Shown: one piece after another, positions 16,956 through 26,242 of the stretch | How positions within the stretch are numbered: position 1 is the first letter of the stretch | How the letters are laid out: each line of letters starts with the position of its first letter | Translations under genes and position numbers: made by a program | The notes under the pieces: generated by a model | Databases searched by the model: none | What the model saw: the letters and a program-made list of their open reading frames with translations, nothing else | Told to the model about the DNA's origin: nothing | Source of the DNA: Chitiniphilus purpureus | Lineage (GTDB): Bacteria > Pseudomonadota > Gammaproteobacteria > Burkholderiales > Chitinibacteraceae | DNA: 64,000 nt | NCBI RefSeq assembly: GCF_025642115.1 | Contig: NZ_CP106753.1 | Location: forward strand, 3,845,501 to 3,909,500 | Direction: 5' to 3'

Positions 16956-18044
16956 TCACGCAAGCACGAAATGGCCGGCATCGAACCGCCAGGCCAGTTC
17001 CACAAGGTCGTTGTCGTCGAAGAACTTGGCCTTGCCCGACGCGGAGTTGGGCAGCATGGTCTCGACCAGGATGCCGTTGTCCAGCTCGACGATGTAGATG
17101 GTCACATCGCCCAGGTACAGGCAATCATGCACGCGCCCCTTGAAATGCACCTCGTCCGGATCGTCCGAGGGCAGTGCCGCGCCAAGCTTGATCTTCTCGG
17201 GCCGCAGCGTCAGCGTGCCCTTGCCGCCCACCTGCGCGCCGGGCACCGGCAGCATCTCGGCGGTGCCCACGCCAGGGATCTCGACCTTGATGCGATCGGC
17301 CTCGACCGCGACGATGGTGGCATCGAGCAGATTGCACTGCCCGATGAAATCGGCGACGAAACGGCTCTTGGGATAGCTGTAGATGGTCTCCGGCGCGTCC
17401 AGTTGCTCCACCCGGCCCTGGTTCATCACCGCGATGCGATGCGACAGCGCCAGCGCCTCGCCCTGGTCGTGGGTGACATAAACGAAGGTGATGCCCACTT
17501 CCTTTTGCAGATTGATCAGCTCGATCTGCATCTGTTCCCTGAGCTTGGCATCGAGCGCCGACAGCGGCTCGTCTAGCAACAGCAGGCGCGGGCGGTTGAC
17601 CAGCGCACGGGCGATCGCCACACGCTGGCGCTGCCCGCCGGAAAGCTCGTGCGGATAGCGGCGCGCGAACTGCTGCAGCCGCACGTCCTCCAGCACCTCG
17701 TCCACCCGCTTAGGCACCTCGGCAGCGGGCACCTTGGCCATCTTCAGCGGAAACGCGATGTTCTGCGCCACGGTCATGTGCGGGAACAGCGCATAGCTCT
17801 GGAACACTGTGTGCACCGGCCGCTTTTCCGGCGGCACGCCGGCCATGTTCCTGCCATCGAGCAGGATCTCACCCGAATCGGGCTGCTCAAAGCCTGCCAG
17901 CATCCGCAGCAACGTGGTCTTGCCACAGCCGGACGGGCCAAGCAGCGTAAAGAACTCGCCCGCTTCCACCGCCAAGCTCACATGATTGACGGCGGTGAAA
18001 TCGCCAAAATGTTTGACGACGTCGCGGATCTCTAGCAGCGCCAT
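16956..18044 (-). CDS. potA: polyamine ABC transporter ATP-binding protein (PotA/PotG-like)
   Basis: A 362-residue ATPase, first gene of the operon. Walker A is GPSGCGKTTLL, the signature is LSGGQRQRVAIARAL, and Walker B is LLLLDEPLSALD, followed by VYVTHDQGEAL. A C-terminal TOBE-like domain (about 240-362) carries the regulatory beta barrel, including LRPEKIKLG. It drives polyamine import from the cytoplasmic face. Length fits PotA/PotG. The ATG at 18042-18044 has a GGAG-type site upstream. Four genes in order A-B-C-D form one transport unit. Confidence 0.95.
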   Translation of the reverse strand: MALLEIRDVVKHFGDFTAVNHVSLAVEAGEFFTLLGPSGCGKTTLLRMLAGFEQPDSGEILLDGRNMAGVPPEKRPVHTVFQSYALFPHMTVAQNIAFPLKMAKVPAAEVPKRVDEVLEDVRLQQFARRYPHELSGGQRQRVAIARALVNRPRLLLLDEPLSALDAKLREQMQIELINLQKEVGITFVYVTHDQGEALALSHRIAVMNQGRVEQLDAPETIYSYPKSRFVADFIGQCNLLDATIVAVEADRIKVEIPGVGTAEMLPVPGAQVGGKGTLTLRPEKIKLGAALPSDDPDEVHFKGRVHDCLYLGDVTIYIVELDNGILVETMLPNSASGKAKFFDDNDLVELAWRFDAGHFVLA

Positions 18045-18293
18045 GATTTCTCCTGGCGCCAGGCCAACGCGATCGGCCGGCGCGCACTGGAATCGGGTTC
18101 GAAAAAACGCGCTATTTTAGCCAAAATCGCGCCCTCGGGGCAGCACGCTTACCAACCGTAGCAAGGCATTGCACACACGCCCGGGCCGGGACGATCCAGG
18201 TATCATGCAGGGCCTTTGCGCCGATCAGGCCGCAGCGCAGCCGGCATTGCCGGCCGTGGCGTCCATGCGCGCAATCACCTGCGGATCGACAAC

Positions 18294-19616
18294 ATGATGG
18301 ACTGGACGCGGCTCCTGGCCGCCGACCGGCTCGGCGCGCCGCGCCAGGCCGACGAGCAGCCCGAGACCGGGCGCAGCAACTACCACAAGGATCACGACCG
18401 GATCGTGTTCTGCTCGCCGTTCCGCCGGATGGGCCGCAAGACGCAGGTCCACCCGATGACCGAGAACGACCACGTCCACACCCGGTTGACCCATTCGATC
18501 GAGGTGGCCTGCGTAGGGCGCAGCCTGGGTGTGCTGATCGGCCAGGCACTGCATCGCGACCTGCCCGCGGATATCGCGCCGTACGATCTCGGGGCCATCG
18601 TGCAGGCAGCCTGTCTGGCACATGACATCGGCAATCCGCCGTTCGGCCACGCCGGCGAATATGCGATCCGCGACTGGTTCCAGCGCCCCGAGCACGCCTA
18701 TCTGATGCAGAACCTGAACGCGGACGAGCGGCGCGATCTGACGACCTTCGAAGGCAACGCCCAGGGGTTCCGCATCATCACCCAGCTGGAAAACCATCGC
18801 TTCGAAGGCGGGCTGCGGCTGACTTACGCTACGCTCGGCACCACGCTCAAATACCCGTGGACCAGCGAACATGCCGATCACCGGGGCAAATTCAGCTGCT
18901 ACCAGTCCGAACACGCGCAACTTGAGCAGGTGGCGCAGGAACTGGGCCTGCCGCAGCTGGCCCCGGGGCGCTGGGCCCGGCATCCGCTGTCCTACCTGAT
19001 GGAGGCGGCCGACGATATCTGCTACGCCATCCTCGATCTGGAGGATGGCATCGAGATCGGCACCTTGCCGTATGAAACCGCCGAGCCGGTACTGATGAAG
19101 ATCTGCGGCGGCGCGCGCGAGCTGCTGGCGCTTGAGGTGGCGGCCGCGCCGTCGGTGCGGCGCAAGATCTCGCTGCTGCGCGGCAAGGCCATCGACCGCT
19201 GCGTGCGCGATGTGGCGGCCACCTTCATCCAGCACCAGCGGCGGCTGATGCAAGGCAGCTACCAGGGTGACCTGCTCAACGACTGCCCGGAAAGCATGCG
19301 GCAGGGCATTGCCGATGCCAAGCAACTGGCGCGCGAACGCATCTTCAACGAGCGGCGCAAGATCGAGATCGAGGTCGGCTCCTTCACCTGCCTGGATATC
19401 CTGCTTGATGCCTTCTGCAATGCCGCTTACCAGCAGAAAGTCAGCGCCCGGATGCCATTCCGGATGCAACGGGTGCTGGATCTGATGGAATACAACGCGC
19501 CGAAGAAGGAATGGCCGCTGTACGAAAGCTACCGCCGCGTGCTCGACTTCATCGGCGGCATGACCGACAACTACGCCACCTACCTTGCGCAACAGGTCGG
19601 CGGCATGGGGCGCTGA
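18294..19616 (+). CDS. dgt: deoxyguanosinetriphosphate triphosphohydrolase-like HD protein
   Basis: A 440-residue HD-domain dNTPase that removes triphosphate from dGTP and related dNTPs. The metal site is visible: HTRLTHSIEVA, then CLAHDIGNPPFGHAGE (His110-Asp111), with further conserved YLMEAADDICYAILDLEDG. The N-terminus GRSNYHKDHDRIVFCSPFRRM matches the dGTPase-like family (long form). I start it at the first of two adjacent ATG codons (18294), since the upstream extension is Arg/Gly-rich with no family match; the ribosome site is weak. A lipoprotein gene follows 11 bases later. Confidence 0.93.
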   Translation: MMDWTRLLAADRLGAPRQADEQPETGRSNYHKDHDRIVFCSPFRRMGRKTQVHPMTENDHVHTRLTHSIEVACVGRSLGVLIGQALHRDLPADIAPYDLGAIVQAACLAHDIGNPPFGHAGEYAIRDWFQRPEHAYLMQNLNADERRDLTTFEGNAQGFRIITQLENHRFEGGLRLTYATLGTTLKYPWTSEHADHRGKFSCYQSEHAQLEQVAQELGLPQLAPGRWARHPLSYLMEAADDICYAILDLEDGIEIGTLPYETAEPVLMKICGGARELLALEVAAAPSVRRKISLLRGKAIDRCVRDVAATFIQHQRRLMQGSYQGDLLNDCPESMRQGIADAKQLARERIFNERRKIEIEVGSFTCLDILLDAFCNAAYQQKVSARMPFRMQRVLDLMEYNAPKKEWPLYESYRRVLDFIGGMTDNYATYLAQQVGGMGR

Positions 19617-19627
19617 GGACCACCCGG

Positions 19628-19984
19628 ATGAACACGACGTTGAAAACGCTGCTGATCCTGTGCACTTTGCCGCTGGCCGGCTGCGGTACCGTCGGCACGG
19701 TCGTCGCCGTCGGCGCGACCGCTGTCAATGTGGCCGCCACAGCAGTCAATGTCGGCACGACCGCTGCCGGCATCGCCTGGGATGTGGGCAAGACCACGGT
19801 CAAGGGCGGCGCGGCGGTGGCCGGCCTTGCGATCGAGGCGGCGCGTGCCGCCCCGCAAGCGGCAGCAGCCCAGCCGCTGCCGGCACCGGGCCCCGCACCG
19901 ACCTCCCCGGCGCCGGCCTTGCCCGTCGACGCGGCCACCGCAGGCGGCGGGACCGTGGTCGTCACGCCGCTCGCCGCCGAGTAG
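19628..19984 (+). CDS. small predicted lipoprotein
   Basis: A 118-residue protein with a lipoprotein signal: LLILCTLPLAGC, cysteine at position 19. The mature part begins with a strongly hydrophobic Gly/Ala/Val repeat-like stretch (VGTVVAVGATAVNVAATAVN), which could be buried in the outer membrane. It continues into an Ala/Pro-rich tail. There is no catalytic motif. It is 11 bases downstream of the dGTPase gene and probably co-transcribed with it. Function is unknown. Confidence 0.78.
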   Translation: MNTTLKTLLILCTLPLAGCGTVGTVVAVGATAVNVAATAVNVGTTAAGIAWDVGKTTVKGGAAVAGLAIEAARAAPQAAAAQPLPAPGPAPTSPAPALPVDAATAGGGTVVVTPLAAE

Positions 19985-19988
19985 GCGC

Positions 19989-20669
19989 CTACAGTCGCAA
20001 CAGCTCGCCGCCGTTCAACCTGAGCCACGCACGCAGTTGCCGCCAATCCGGACACGCCTGCTCCACCAAGGCCCAGAACCGTGCCGAGTGGTTGAGTTCG
20101 GCCAGGTGCGCAAGCTCATGGATCACCACGTAGTCGATCACCTCCGGCGGCGCCTGCATCAACCGCCAGTTCAGGCGGATATCGCCGTTTGCCGAACAAC
20201 TGCCCCAGCGCCCGCGCGCCGACGTGAGCAGCACGCGCCGCGGCGCGAGGCCCATGCGCCCGGCCCATAACGCGGTCCTTTCGGCGAAATGGCTGCGTGC
20301 ACTGCGCTGCAACAGGCGGACCAGCGCCTCATCGGCGCGTGCGGTGTCGCCCTGCAACCAGAGTTCGGTCTCGGTCAGCCGGGTGCGGGCAGCGCCAAGG
20401 CGCAGCAGTCGCGGCTGCCCGAGCCAGGCGACCTGGCTGCCATCGTCCAATGCGCCGCGCGGGGGCGGCAATGCATCCAGATGCCTCATGATCCAGGCGA
20501 GTTTGCGCTGGATCACCGCTTCGGCCTCGGTCAACGGCACCCGCAGCGGCAACTGCACTGTCAGGCCTTGGGCATCGATCTTCAGGCCGATCGAGCGGCG
20601 TTGGCTGCGCACCACACTGTATTCAAGCGCACGCCCGGCCAACTGCACGCAATGCCTGCCCGCGGCCAT
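19989..20669 (-). CDS. YgjP/SprT-like metallopeptidase domain protein (DUF45)
   Basis: A 226-residue cytoplasmic protein of the YgjP (DUF45, M48-like) family. The zinc motif is VVIHELAHLAELNHSARFW (HExxH plus a downstream His). It is preceded by the family marker RGRWGSCSANGDIRLNWRLM. The N-terminal beta region YSVVRSQRRSIGLKIDAQGL is also typical. Probably a metal-dependent hydrolase, although no substrate is established for the family. It shares an intergenic gap of only three bases with plsC upstream and reads the same way, so it is likely the last gene of the glyQ-to-plsC minus-strand operon. Confidence 0.9.
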   Translation of the reverse strand: MAAGRHCVQLAGRALEYSVVRSQRRSIGLKIDAQGLTVQLPLRVPLTEAEAVIQRKLAWIMRHLDALPPPRGALDDGSQVAWLGQPRLLRLGAARTRLTETELWLQGDTARADEALVRLLQRSARSHFAERTALWAGRMGLAPRRVLLTSARGRWGSCSANGDIRLNWRLMQAPPEVIDYVVIHELAHLAELNHSARFWALVEQACPDWRQLRAWLRLNGGELLRL

Positions 20670-20672
20670 CGC

Positions 20673-21410
20673 TCACCCGGCGCGCCGGGACGGATGGCAG
20701 GGCCCCGCGCCCTCAAAGGTGGCCAGTTCGCGCTCGATCCAGTTTTCCACCTGCTCGCTCACCGCAGTCGGCGTGCCATGGGGCTGGATGGTCGGGCCGA
20801 TGCGCACGGTGATGGTGCCCGGCCACTTGCGGAAGGAATTGCGTGGCCAGAATTCGCCCGAGTTCAGCGCCACCGGCACGATGGGAATATCCAGCGCCAT
20901 CGCCAGCCGCGGTCCGCCCTGCTTGTACTTGCCGCGGTTGCCGGCCGGCACGCGCGTACCCTCGGGGAAGATCAGGATCCAGAAGCCCTTGGCCAGACGG
21001 TCGTGCCCCTGCTCCATCAGCGTGCGCTGCGCCTCGGCGCGGTTGCCGCGGTCGATCGCGATCGGCGACAGCGCCCACAGCCCCCAGCCGAAGAACGGGA
21101 TCTTCAAGAGTTCGCGCTTGAGCACGAACACCATGGGTGGAAAGATCTGCTGCAGTGCCATCGTCTCCCAGGCCGACTGGTGCTTGCACAGGATCATGGC
21201 CGGGCCGGCGGGGATGTTCTCGCGCCCCTCGACCACGTAGCGCAGGCCGCAGGTCACGCGCAGCCAGCACAGCATCATATGGGTCCACAGCGTGATCACC
21301 CGATAGCGCAGCCGGGGCGGCAACGGCAGGATCAGGATGGCGAGGATGGCGAACGGTGGCGTCAGCACAACCAGGCCGAGCCAGTAGAGAGCGGAACGGA
21401 ACCAGATCAT
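20673..21410 (-). CDS. plsC: 1-acyl-sn-glycerol-3-phosphate acyltransferase
   Basis: A 245-residue membrane-associated acyltransferase that makes phosphatidic acid from lysophosphatidic acid. N-terminal hydrophobic helices occupy about residues 5-45. Block I is CKHQSAWETMAL, where the catalytic His has the usual Asp replaced by Glu (H-x4-E). Block III is FPEGTRVPAGNRG, and block IV VPVALNSGEFW. The HxxxxE variant occurs in other PlsC proteins of beta- and gammaproteobacteria. The start overlaps the gmhB stop by four bases, so translation is coupled. Confidence 0.93.
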   Translation of the reverse strand: MIWFRSALYWLGLVVLTPPFAILAILILPLPPRLRYRVITLWTHMMLCWLRVTCGLRYVVEGRENIPAGPAMILCKHQSAWETMALQQIFPPMVFVLKRELLKIPFFGWGLWALSPIAIDRGNRAEAQRTLMEQGHDRLAKGFWILIFPEGTRVPAGNRGKYKQGGPRLAMALDIPIVPVALNSGEFWPRNSFRKWPGTITVRIGPTIQPHGTPTAVSEQVENWIERELATFEGAGPCHPSRRAG

Positions 21411-21976
21411 GATTGGGATTCGGGGCTGGGGTTGAGCAGGGCGCCGGCATAGGCGGCAAGGTCGTCGTAGACGCGGGTACCGGCCGGCAGATTGCCGGCA
21501 GCCTCGGTCCTGGCACCGTTGCCGGTGCGCACCAGCACCGGCCGGCCACCGACCGCGGCAATGGCCTGCAGATCACGCAGGCTGTCGCCCACCATGATGC
21601 AGTCGGCAGCGTTCACACGAAAGCGTCGTGCCACCTCCAGCACCATGCCCGGCAAGGGCTTGCGGCAACCGCAACCATCGTCAGGCGCATGCGGACAGAA
21701 GAAGATGGCCTCGATATGCCCGCCGCTTTGCGCCACTGCGCGATGCAGCTTGCTATGGATGGCGTTGAGCGTATCCATGCTGATGATGCCGCGGCCGATG
21801 GCCGACTGGTTGGTGGCCACCACCAGGGTCCAGCCGCTGCGCGACAGCTCACCGATCGCATCGAGACTGCCTGGAATGGGCAACCACTCCTCGGGGGATT
21901 TGACAAAGTCGCGCCGGTCCTCGTTGATGACGCCGTCGCGGTCGAGGATGAGCAGCCTGGTGGCAACCTCTCTCAT
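21407..21976 (-). CDS. gmhB: D-glycero-beta-D-manno-heptose 1,7-bisphosphate 7-phosphatase
   Basis: A 189-residue HAD-superfamily phosphatase in ADP-heptose synthesis for the LPS core. The nucleophile motif is LLILDRDGVINED (Asp12 and Asp14). The threonine/serine motif is VVATNQSAIGRG. The zinc-binding loop CPHAPDDGCGCRKP is specific to GmhB, and the last motif is DCIMVGDSLRDLQAI. Size is normal. It overlaps the upstream small gene by four bases and plsC by four, so three genes are tightly coupled. Confidence 0.96.
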   Translation of the reverse strand: MREVATRLLILDRDGVINEDRRDFVKSPEEWLPIPGSLDAIGELSRSGWTLVVATNQSAIGRGIISMDTLNAIHSKLHRAVAQSGGHIEAIFFCPHAPDDGCGCRKPLPGMVLEVARRFRVNAADCIMVGDSLRDLQAIAAVGGRPVLVRTGNGARTEAAGNLPAGTRVYDDLAAYAGALLNPSPESQS

Positions 21977-22437
21977 GATGCCTTCAGCTCCTCGCGGATT
22001 CCCTGGTCGCAGACATCCACCAATTCATCCACGTGATCGATACCCGGTGGCAGACCCAGCTGCAGCAGAAGCGATCGCACGTTGTTCCGGCCCCCTTCCT
22101 GCAGCCAGGCGGTATAGGACTGCTGATCGCTCCAGCCTGCGGCCATGTCGCGCTTGAGGCGGTCGGACCAGACACGGATGTCCTCTTTGCAAGCGGTCCG
22201 AAGCACTGCCTTCAAGTCCGCCAAGGTGGGGGCCATCGGCGTGTCCAGATCCGCCGGCAGGGGCGCTGTCGATGCAGGGTGGGCTTGATCGCATTGCAGA
22301 TAGGCCTCCACCGCCTCGGCATAGGCCGCTTCATCGCCGTTGAACGCCGCATAGTCCGGCTTTGCACATTCGGCTGCCGCCACCCGCCCCACGGTCAGCA
22401 GGACCATCACGCAGCACAGCATCTGTGATCTTGTCAT
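21973..22437 (-). CDS. hypothetical exported protein
   Basis: A 154-residue protein with a signal peptide (MLCCVMVLLTVGRVAAAEC, starting a few residues in). The mature part has four or so cysteines (AECAKPDY, YLQCDQAH, RTACKEDI, VDVCDQGI) and is otherwise helical and acidic, so a disulfide-bonded periplasmic protein is likely. The domain was not recognised. It lies between glyS (five-base gap) and gmhB (four-base overlap) in a compact operon. Function is unknown. Confidence 0.75.
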   Translation of the reverse strand: MTRSQMLCCVMVLLTVGRVAAAECAKPDYAAFNGDEAAYAEAVEAYLQCDQAHPASTAPLPADLDTPMAPTLADLKAVLRTACKEDIRVWSDRLKRDMAAGWSDQQSYTAWLQEGGRNNVRSLLLQLGLPPGIDHVDELVDVCDQGIREELKAS

Positions 22438-22442
22438 GCCAC

Positions 22443-24506
22443 TTATTCCGCCAGCAGCGACAGCTCCGCCACCCGGTTCATCAATGCTGCCAGCCCGGCA
22501 AGCAGCGCCAGCCGGTTGCCACGCACCGCGGCCTCGTCGGCCATCACCATCACGCCGTCGAAGAACGCGTCGACCGGGGCCTTGAGCGCGGCAAGCTGCC
22601 TGAGCGCACCGGTGAAATCCTGCCCCGCCAGCGCCACCTCGACCGGGCCGCGTACGGCCTGCAGCGCGTCGTACAGCGCCCGTTCCGCCGCCTCGCCGAA
22701 CAGGGCCGGATTCAGCGCAGGCAACTCGCCCTCGACCTTCTTCAGGATGTTGCGGATGCGCTTGTTGGCAGCGGCCAGCGCGGCCGCTTCGGGCAGCGCC
22801 TTGAACTCGGCCACCGCAGCAAGCCGGCGTTCGACGTCGTCGAGCCGGGTCGGCGCCAGCGCCAGCACGGCGTCGATGTCGGCCGCCGGATAGTCGGTGG
22901 CGAGATAGTGCTTCAGGCGCTCCAGCATGAAGCTCGCCACGCCATCGACGGTGCCATCAGCGATGACGCCGGCCGGGAAGGTGGCGGCAGTCCTGGACAG
23001 CAGTTCGCGCACATCCAGCGGCAGCTTCAGCAGCATGCGCAGCACGCCAAGCGCGGCGCGGCGCAGGCCGAACGGATCCTTGTCACCGGTGGGCACCATG
23101 CCGATGCCCCAGATGCCGACGATGGCTTCGAGCTTGTCGGCGAGCGCAACGGCGGTGGCGATGGCACCCTGCGGCAGCGTGTCACCGGCGAAGCGTGGGT
23201 GATAGTGACCCTCGATCGCGTCGGCCACCGCATCGGTCTCGCCGTCGAGGCGGGCGTAGTAGCGGCCCATGATGCCCTGCAGCTCGGGGAATTCACCGAC
23301 CATATCGGACAGCAGATCGGCCTTGGCAAGGCGCGCCGCACGCTCGGCCTGGGCGACGTCGGCCTGCAGCAGGCCGGCAATGGCGCCGGCGATCTGCTGC
23401 AGCCGCGCCACGCGTTCGAGCTGGCTGCCGATCTTGTTGTGGTACACCACATTGGCAAGGCCGCCGACGCGGCTGTCCAGCGTCTTCTTCTGGTCCTGCT
23501 CGTAGAAGAACTTGGCGTCCGACAGGCGTGCGCGCAGCACGCGGGCGTTGCCCTGCACGATCTGCGCCGGATCGCGGCTGGCAAGGTTGGACACCAGCAG
23601 GAAACGGTTGGTCAGGCGACCGCTGCCATCGAGCAGCGGGAAGTATTTCTGGTTCTGCTGCATGGTGAGGATCAGGCATTCCTGCGGCACCTTGAGGAAG
23701 TCCGCCTCGAATTCGCCTTCCAGCACCACCGGCCATTCCACCAGCGCGGTCACCTCGTCGAACAGCGCCGCGTCGGCAGCGATGGTGGCGCTGCGGCGGG
23801 CAGCAGCCGCCTCCAGCTCCTTGCCGATCAGCGCGCGGCGCGCGGCGAAGCTCGCCACCACCTTGCCGGCCTCGAACAGCGTGCGCGCGTAGTGATCGGC
23901 GTGATCCAGCGTGATCTCGCCAGTGGAGAGGAAGCGGTGGCCGCGGGTGACGCGACCGGCGTTCAGATGCAACACCTGACCGGGAATCACCTCGGCGCCA
24001 TGCAGCAGGATCAGGCCGTGCACCGGACGGATGAACTGACCGTCGCGGTCGCCCCAGCGCATCATCTTCGGGGCCGGCAGCTTCTTCAGCGCGGCCTCGA
24101 CGATGCCGGCCAGCACATGGGCCAGCGGCTCGCCGGTCTTGACCGAGCGGAAGATGAACACGTCCTGCTTGCCGTCCGAGCCCTGTTCCAGTTGCTCGAT
24201 CGCCACGCCGCAGGAGCGGGCGAAGCCGGCCAGCGCCGGGGTCGGCGCGCCGTCCTTGAACCCGGCCGCCACGGCCGGACCCTTGCGTTCGATCTGTTGG
24301 TCCGGCTGCACGCCAAGCACATTGGGGATGCTGACTGCCAGCCGGCGCGGACTGGCGAAGGGGTGGTACTCGACCGACTTGTCGACGAAGCCGAGCCTGG
24401 CCAGCTCGTCGAACACGGCCTGGGCAAAAACGTCGCCCAGCTTCTTGAGGGCCTTGGGCGGCAGTTCCTCGGTAAAGAGTTCGATCAACAGCGTTTGTTG
24501 GGACAT
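22443..24506 (-). CDS. glyS: glycyl-tRNA synthetase beta subunit
   Basis: A 687-residue beta chain of the bacterial alpha2beta2 glycyl-tRNA synthetase. It starts MSQQTLLIELFTEELPPKAL, the family's N-terminal signature, and continues FASPRRLAV and GPAVAAGFKDGAPTPAL. The C-terminal half has an HD-like region (KADLLSDMVGEFPELQGIMG) and an anticodon-binding region. It recognises tRNA-Gly with GlyQ supplying catalysis. The true start is the ATG at 24504-24506; a longer reading frame upstream runs through the lipoprotein gene and is rejected. It is four bases from the preceding lipoprotein gene. Confidence 0.97.
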   Translation of the reverse strand: MSQQTLLIELFTEELPPKALKKLGDVFAQAVFDELARLGFVDKSVEYHPFASPRRLAVSIPNVLGVQPDQQIERKGPAVAAGFKDGAPTPALAGFARSCGVAIEQLEQGSDGKQDVFIFRSVKTGEPLAHVLAGIVEAALKKLPAPKMMRWGDRDGQFIRPVHGLILLHGAEVIPGQVLHLNAGRVTRGHRFLSTGEITLDHADHYARTLFEAGKVVASFAARRALIGKELEAAAARRSATIAADAALFDEVTALVEWPVVLEGEFEADFLKVPQECLILTMQQNQKYFPLLDGSGRLTNRFLLVSNLASRDPAQIVQGNARVLRARLSDAKFFYEQDQKKTLDSRVGGLANVVYHNKIGSQLERVARLQQIAGAIAGLLQADVAQAERAARLAKADLLSDMVGEFPELQGIMGRYYARLDGETDAVADAIEGHYHPRFAGDTLPQGAIATAVALADKLEAIVGIWGIGMVPTGDKDPFGLRRAALGVLRMLLKLPLDVRELLSRTAATFPAGVIADGTVDGVASFMLERLKHYLATDYPAADIDAVLALAPTRLDDVERRLAAVAEFKALPEAAALAAANKRIRNILKKVEGELPALNPALFGEAAERALYDALQAVRGPVEVALAGQDFTGALRQLAALKAPVDAFFDGVMVMADEAAVRGNRLALLAGLAALMNRVAELSLLAE

Positions 24507-24510
24507 GGTT

Positions 24511-24990
24511 TTACTCGTCATCTGCGGCGGCATCCTTGCCCGCCATGATCTTGCAGACCTGGCGCACGAAATCGGCGCCATAGCTGTTCGGTTGCGGGGT
24601 CTCGAATTCCCACTGGTAGCCGGGCACGTCGTAGCGGGCGACTTTGGCGTCATCCGCGTCGCGCAACTCGGCCGCGATCTTTGCCAGGCGCCCGCTCGGG
24701 CAATCGATGGCAACCCGGGCGTACTTGATGCGGTACACCTCCTTGGTGGGGCCATCGACCTGATCGGCCTTGAAGTCCTGCCGCATCCACACATAGGTGT
24801 AGCGGTCCGAGGCATGGCGATCGTTATGGGTGATCGAAGCCACGTCGACCCATATGTCGAAATCCGGCATCTGCCCGTAATTGCGCCACTCGCCCTTGTA
24901 CGGCACCGGTACCGGCCCGCGCACGTCGTCCTCGAACTTGCCACACGCAGTCAGCGCGGTCAGGCAAGACAGCACCAGGGCGGCTTTCAT
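24511..24990 (-). CDS. lipoprotein of the surface-adhesin E / CNP1-like type
   Basis: A 159-residue predicted lipoprotein (LVLSCLTALTACGKF, lipobox cysteine at position 16). The mature domain has WRNYGQMPDFDIWVDVASI, YTYVWMRQDFK, RVAIDCPSGRLAK and a final FVRQVCKIMAG. This resembles the two-cysteine beta domain of surface-adhesin protein E/CNP1-like proteins, in which IDC near the middle and xxLC near the end form a disulfide; this is a by-eye match only. It sits between glyQ (14-base gap) and glyS (four-base gap), so it is co-transcribed with a tRNA synthetase to which it has no obvious functional link. Confidence 0.82.
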   Translation of the reverse strand: MKAALVLSCLTALTACGKFEDDVRGPVPVPYKGEWRNYGQMPDFDIWVDVASITHNDRHASDRYTYVWMRQDFKADQVDGPTKEVYRIKYARVAIDCPSGRLAKIAAELRDADDAKVARYDVPGYQWEFETPQPNSYGADFVRQVCKIMAGKDAAADDE

Positions 24991-25004
24991 CGCGGCGCGT
25001 CTTC

Positions 25005-25892
25005 TCAGGCCTGGCACATCGGGAAACCGAGGCGCTCGCGGCTGTCGAAATACGCCTGCGCCACGCCGCGCGCCAGGTTGCGGATGCGCCCGATGTAGGC
25101 GGCACGCTCGGTCACCGAGATGGCGCCGCGCGCGTCGAGCAGGTTGAAGGTGTGCGCCGCCTTCAGGATCATCTCGTACGCCGGCAGCGGCAGGCTGGCC
25201 TCCAGGAGCTTGCCCGCCTCGCCCTCGAAGCTGTTGAACAGGCTGAGCAGCAATTCGACGTTGGAATGCTCGAAGTTGTAGGTCGACTGCTCGACTTCGT
25301 TCTGGTGGTAGATGTCGCCGTAGGTCACCTTCTGACCATTGGGGAACACGGTCCACACCAGGTCGTAGACGTTTTCCACGCCCTGCAGATACATCGCCAG
25401 CCGCTCGGTGCCGTAGGTGATCTCGCCCAGCACCGGCTTGCAATCGAGACCGCCCACCTGCTGGAAGTAGGTGAACTGCGTAACCTCCATGCCGTTCAGC
25501 CACACTTCCCATCCCAGGCCCCAGGCGCCGAGCGTGGGGTTCTCCCAGTCGTCCTCGACAAAGCGGATGTCATGCACCGCCGGATCGATGCCCAGCTCCT
25601 TGAGCGAACCGAGATACAGGTCCTGGATATTGTCCGGCGAGGGCTTCAACACCACCTGGAACTGATAGTAGTGCTGCAGCCGGTTGGGGTTCTCGCCGTA
25701 ACGGCCGTCCTTGGGGCGGCGACTCGGCTGCACGTAGGCCGCGTTCCACGGCTCGGGGCCGATGGCGCGCAGGAAGGTGGCGGTGTGGCTGGTGCCGGCC
25801 CCCATTTCCATGTCGTAGGGCTGCAGGAGGGCACAGCCTTGGCGCCCCCAGTAGTTCTGCAGGGTAAGGAGGATGTCCTGAAAGGTCAGCAT
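25005..25892 (-). CDS. glyQ: glycyl-tRNA synthetase alpha subunit
   Basis: A 295-residue class II catalytic chain, very highly conserved. It begins with [20 protein letters not shown] and has motif 2 ([19 protein letters not shown]) and the downstream [10 protein letters not shown] and [17 protein letters not shown]. With GlyS it forms the alpha2beta2 enzyme. Length is normal. It is the first gene of a minus-strand operon running through glyS, the exported protein, gmhB and plsC to the YgjP-like gene. Confidence 0.98.
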   Translation of the reverse strand: MLTFQDILLTLQNYWGRQGCALLQPYDMEMGAGTSHTATFLRAIGPEPWNAAYVQPSRRPKDGRYGENPNRLQHYYQFQVVLKPSPDNIQDLYLGSLKELGIDPAVHDIRFVEDDWENPTLGAWGLGWEVWLNGMEVTQFTYFQQVGGLDCKPVLGEITYGTERLAMYLQGVENVYDLVWTVFPNGQKVTYGDIYHQNEVEQSTYNFEHSNVELLLSLFNSFEGEAGKLLEASLPLPAYEMILKAAHTFNLLDARGAISVTERAAYIGRIRNLARGVAQAYFDSRERLGFPMCQA

Positions 25893-26242
25893 ATTGTCGT
25901 TGTAACGGCTTGATGGGCGCCGCGTGATCGGCCTGTAAACCGGCTGATTCTACTTGCTTTTAACGCCTATTTCAGTAGACATGCACCGCCGGGACATCAC
26001 CGGGCCGGGCGGCCCTGGGCAGGCAGGTACGCAGGGTGGGTGGCGGCATCACGATCGTGCATCGGCTGGTGTGCCGCGATGCCGGCCGCAGGGCGTGGGC
26101 CCGCACGGCCGATCGGCACGCGACGCGCGGCGTCGGGCCCGCGCGGTTTCACATAGAATGGCAAGTGCAAAGCGCCCCGGAACCAACTCGCCCGCGCTGT
26201 CTCTACGCCTCTGCGCTGTGCTCAACCCATCCGTTCCCACTC
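25893..26242. other. divergent intergenic region between glyQ and slt
   Basis: About 350 bases without a supported gene. On the plus strand a TAGAAT at 26154-26159 could be a -10 for slt, but no good -35 is present. No terminator, RNA gene or repeat was recognised here. Confidence 0.4.
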
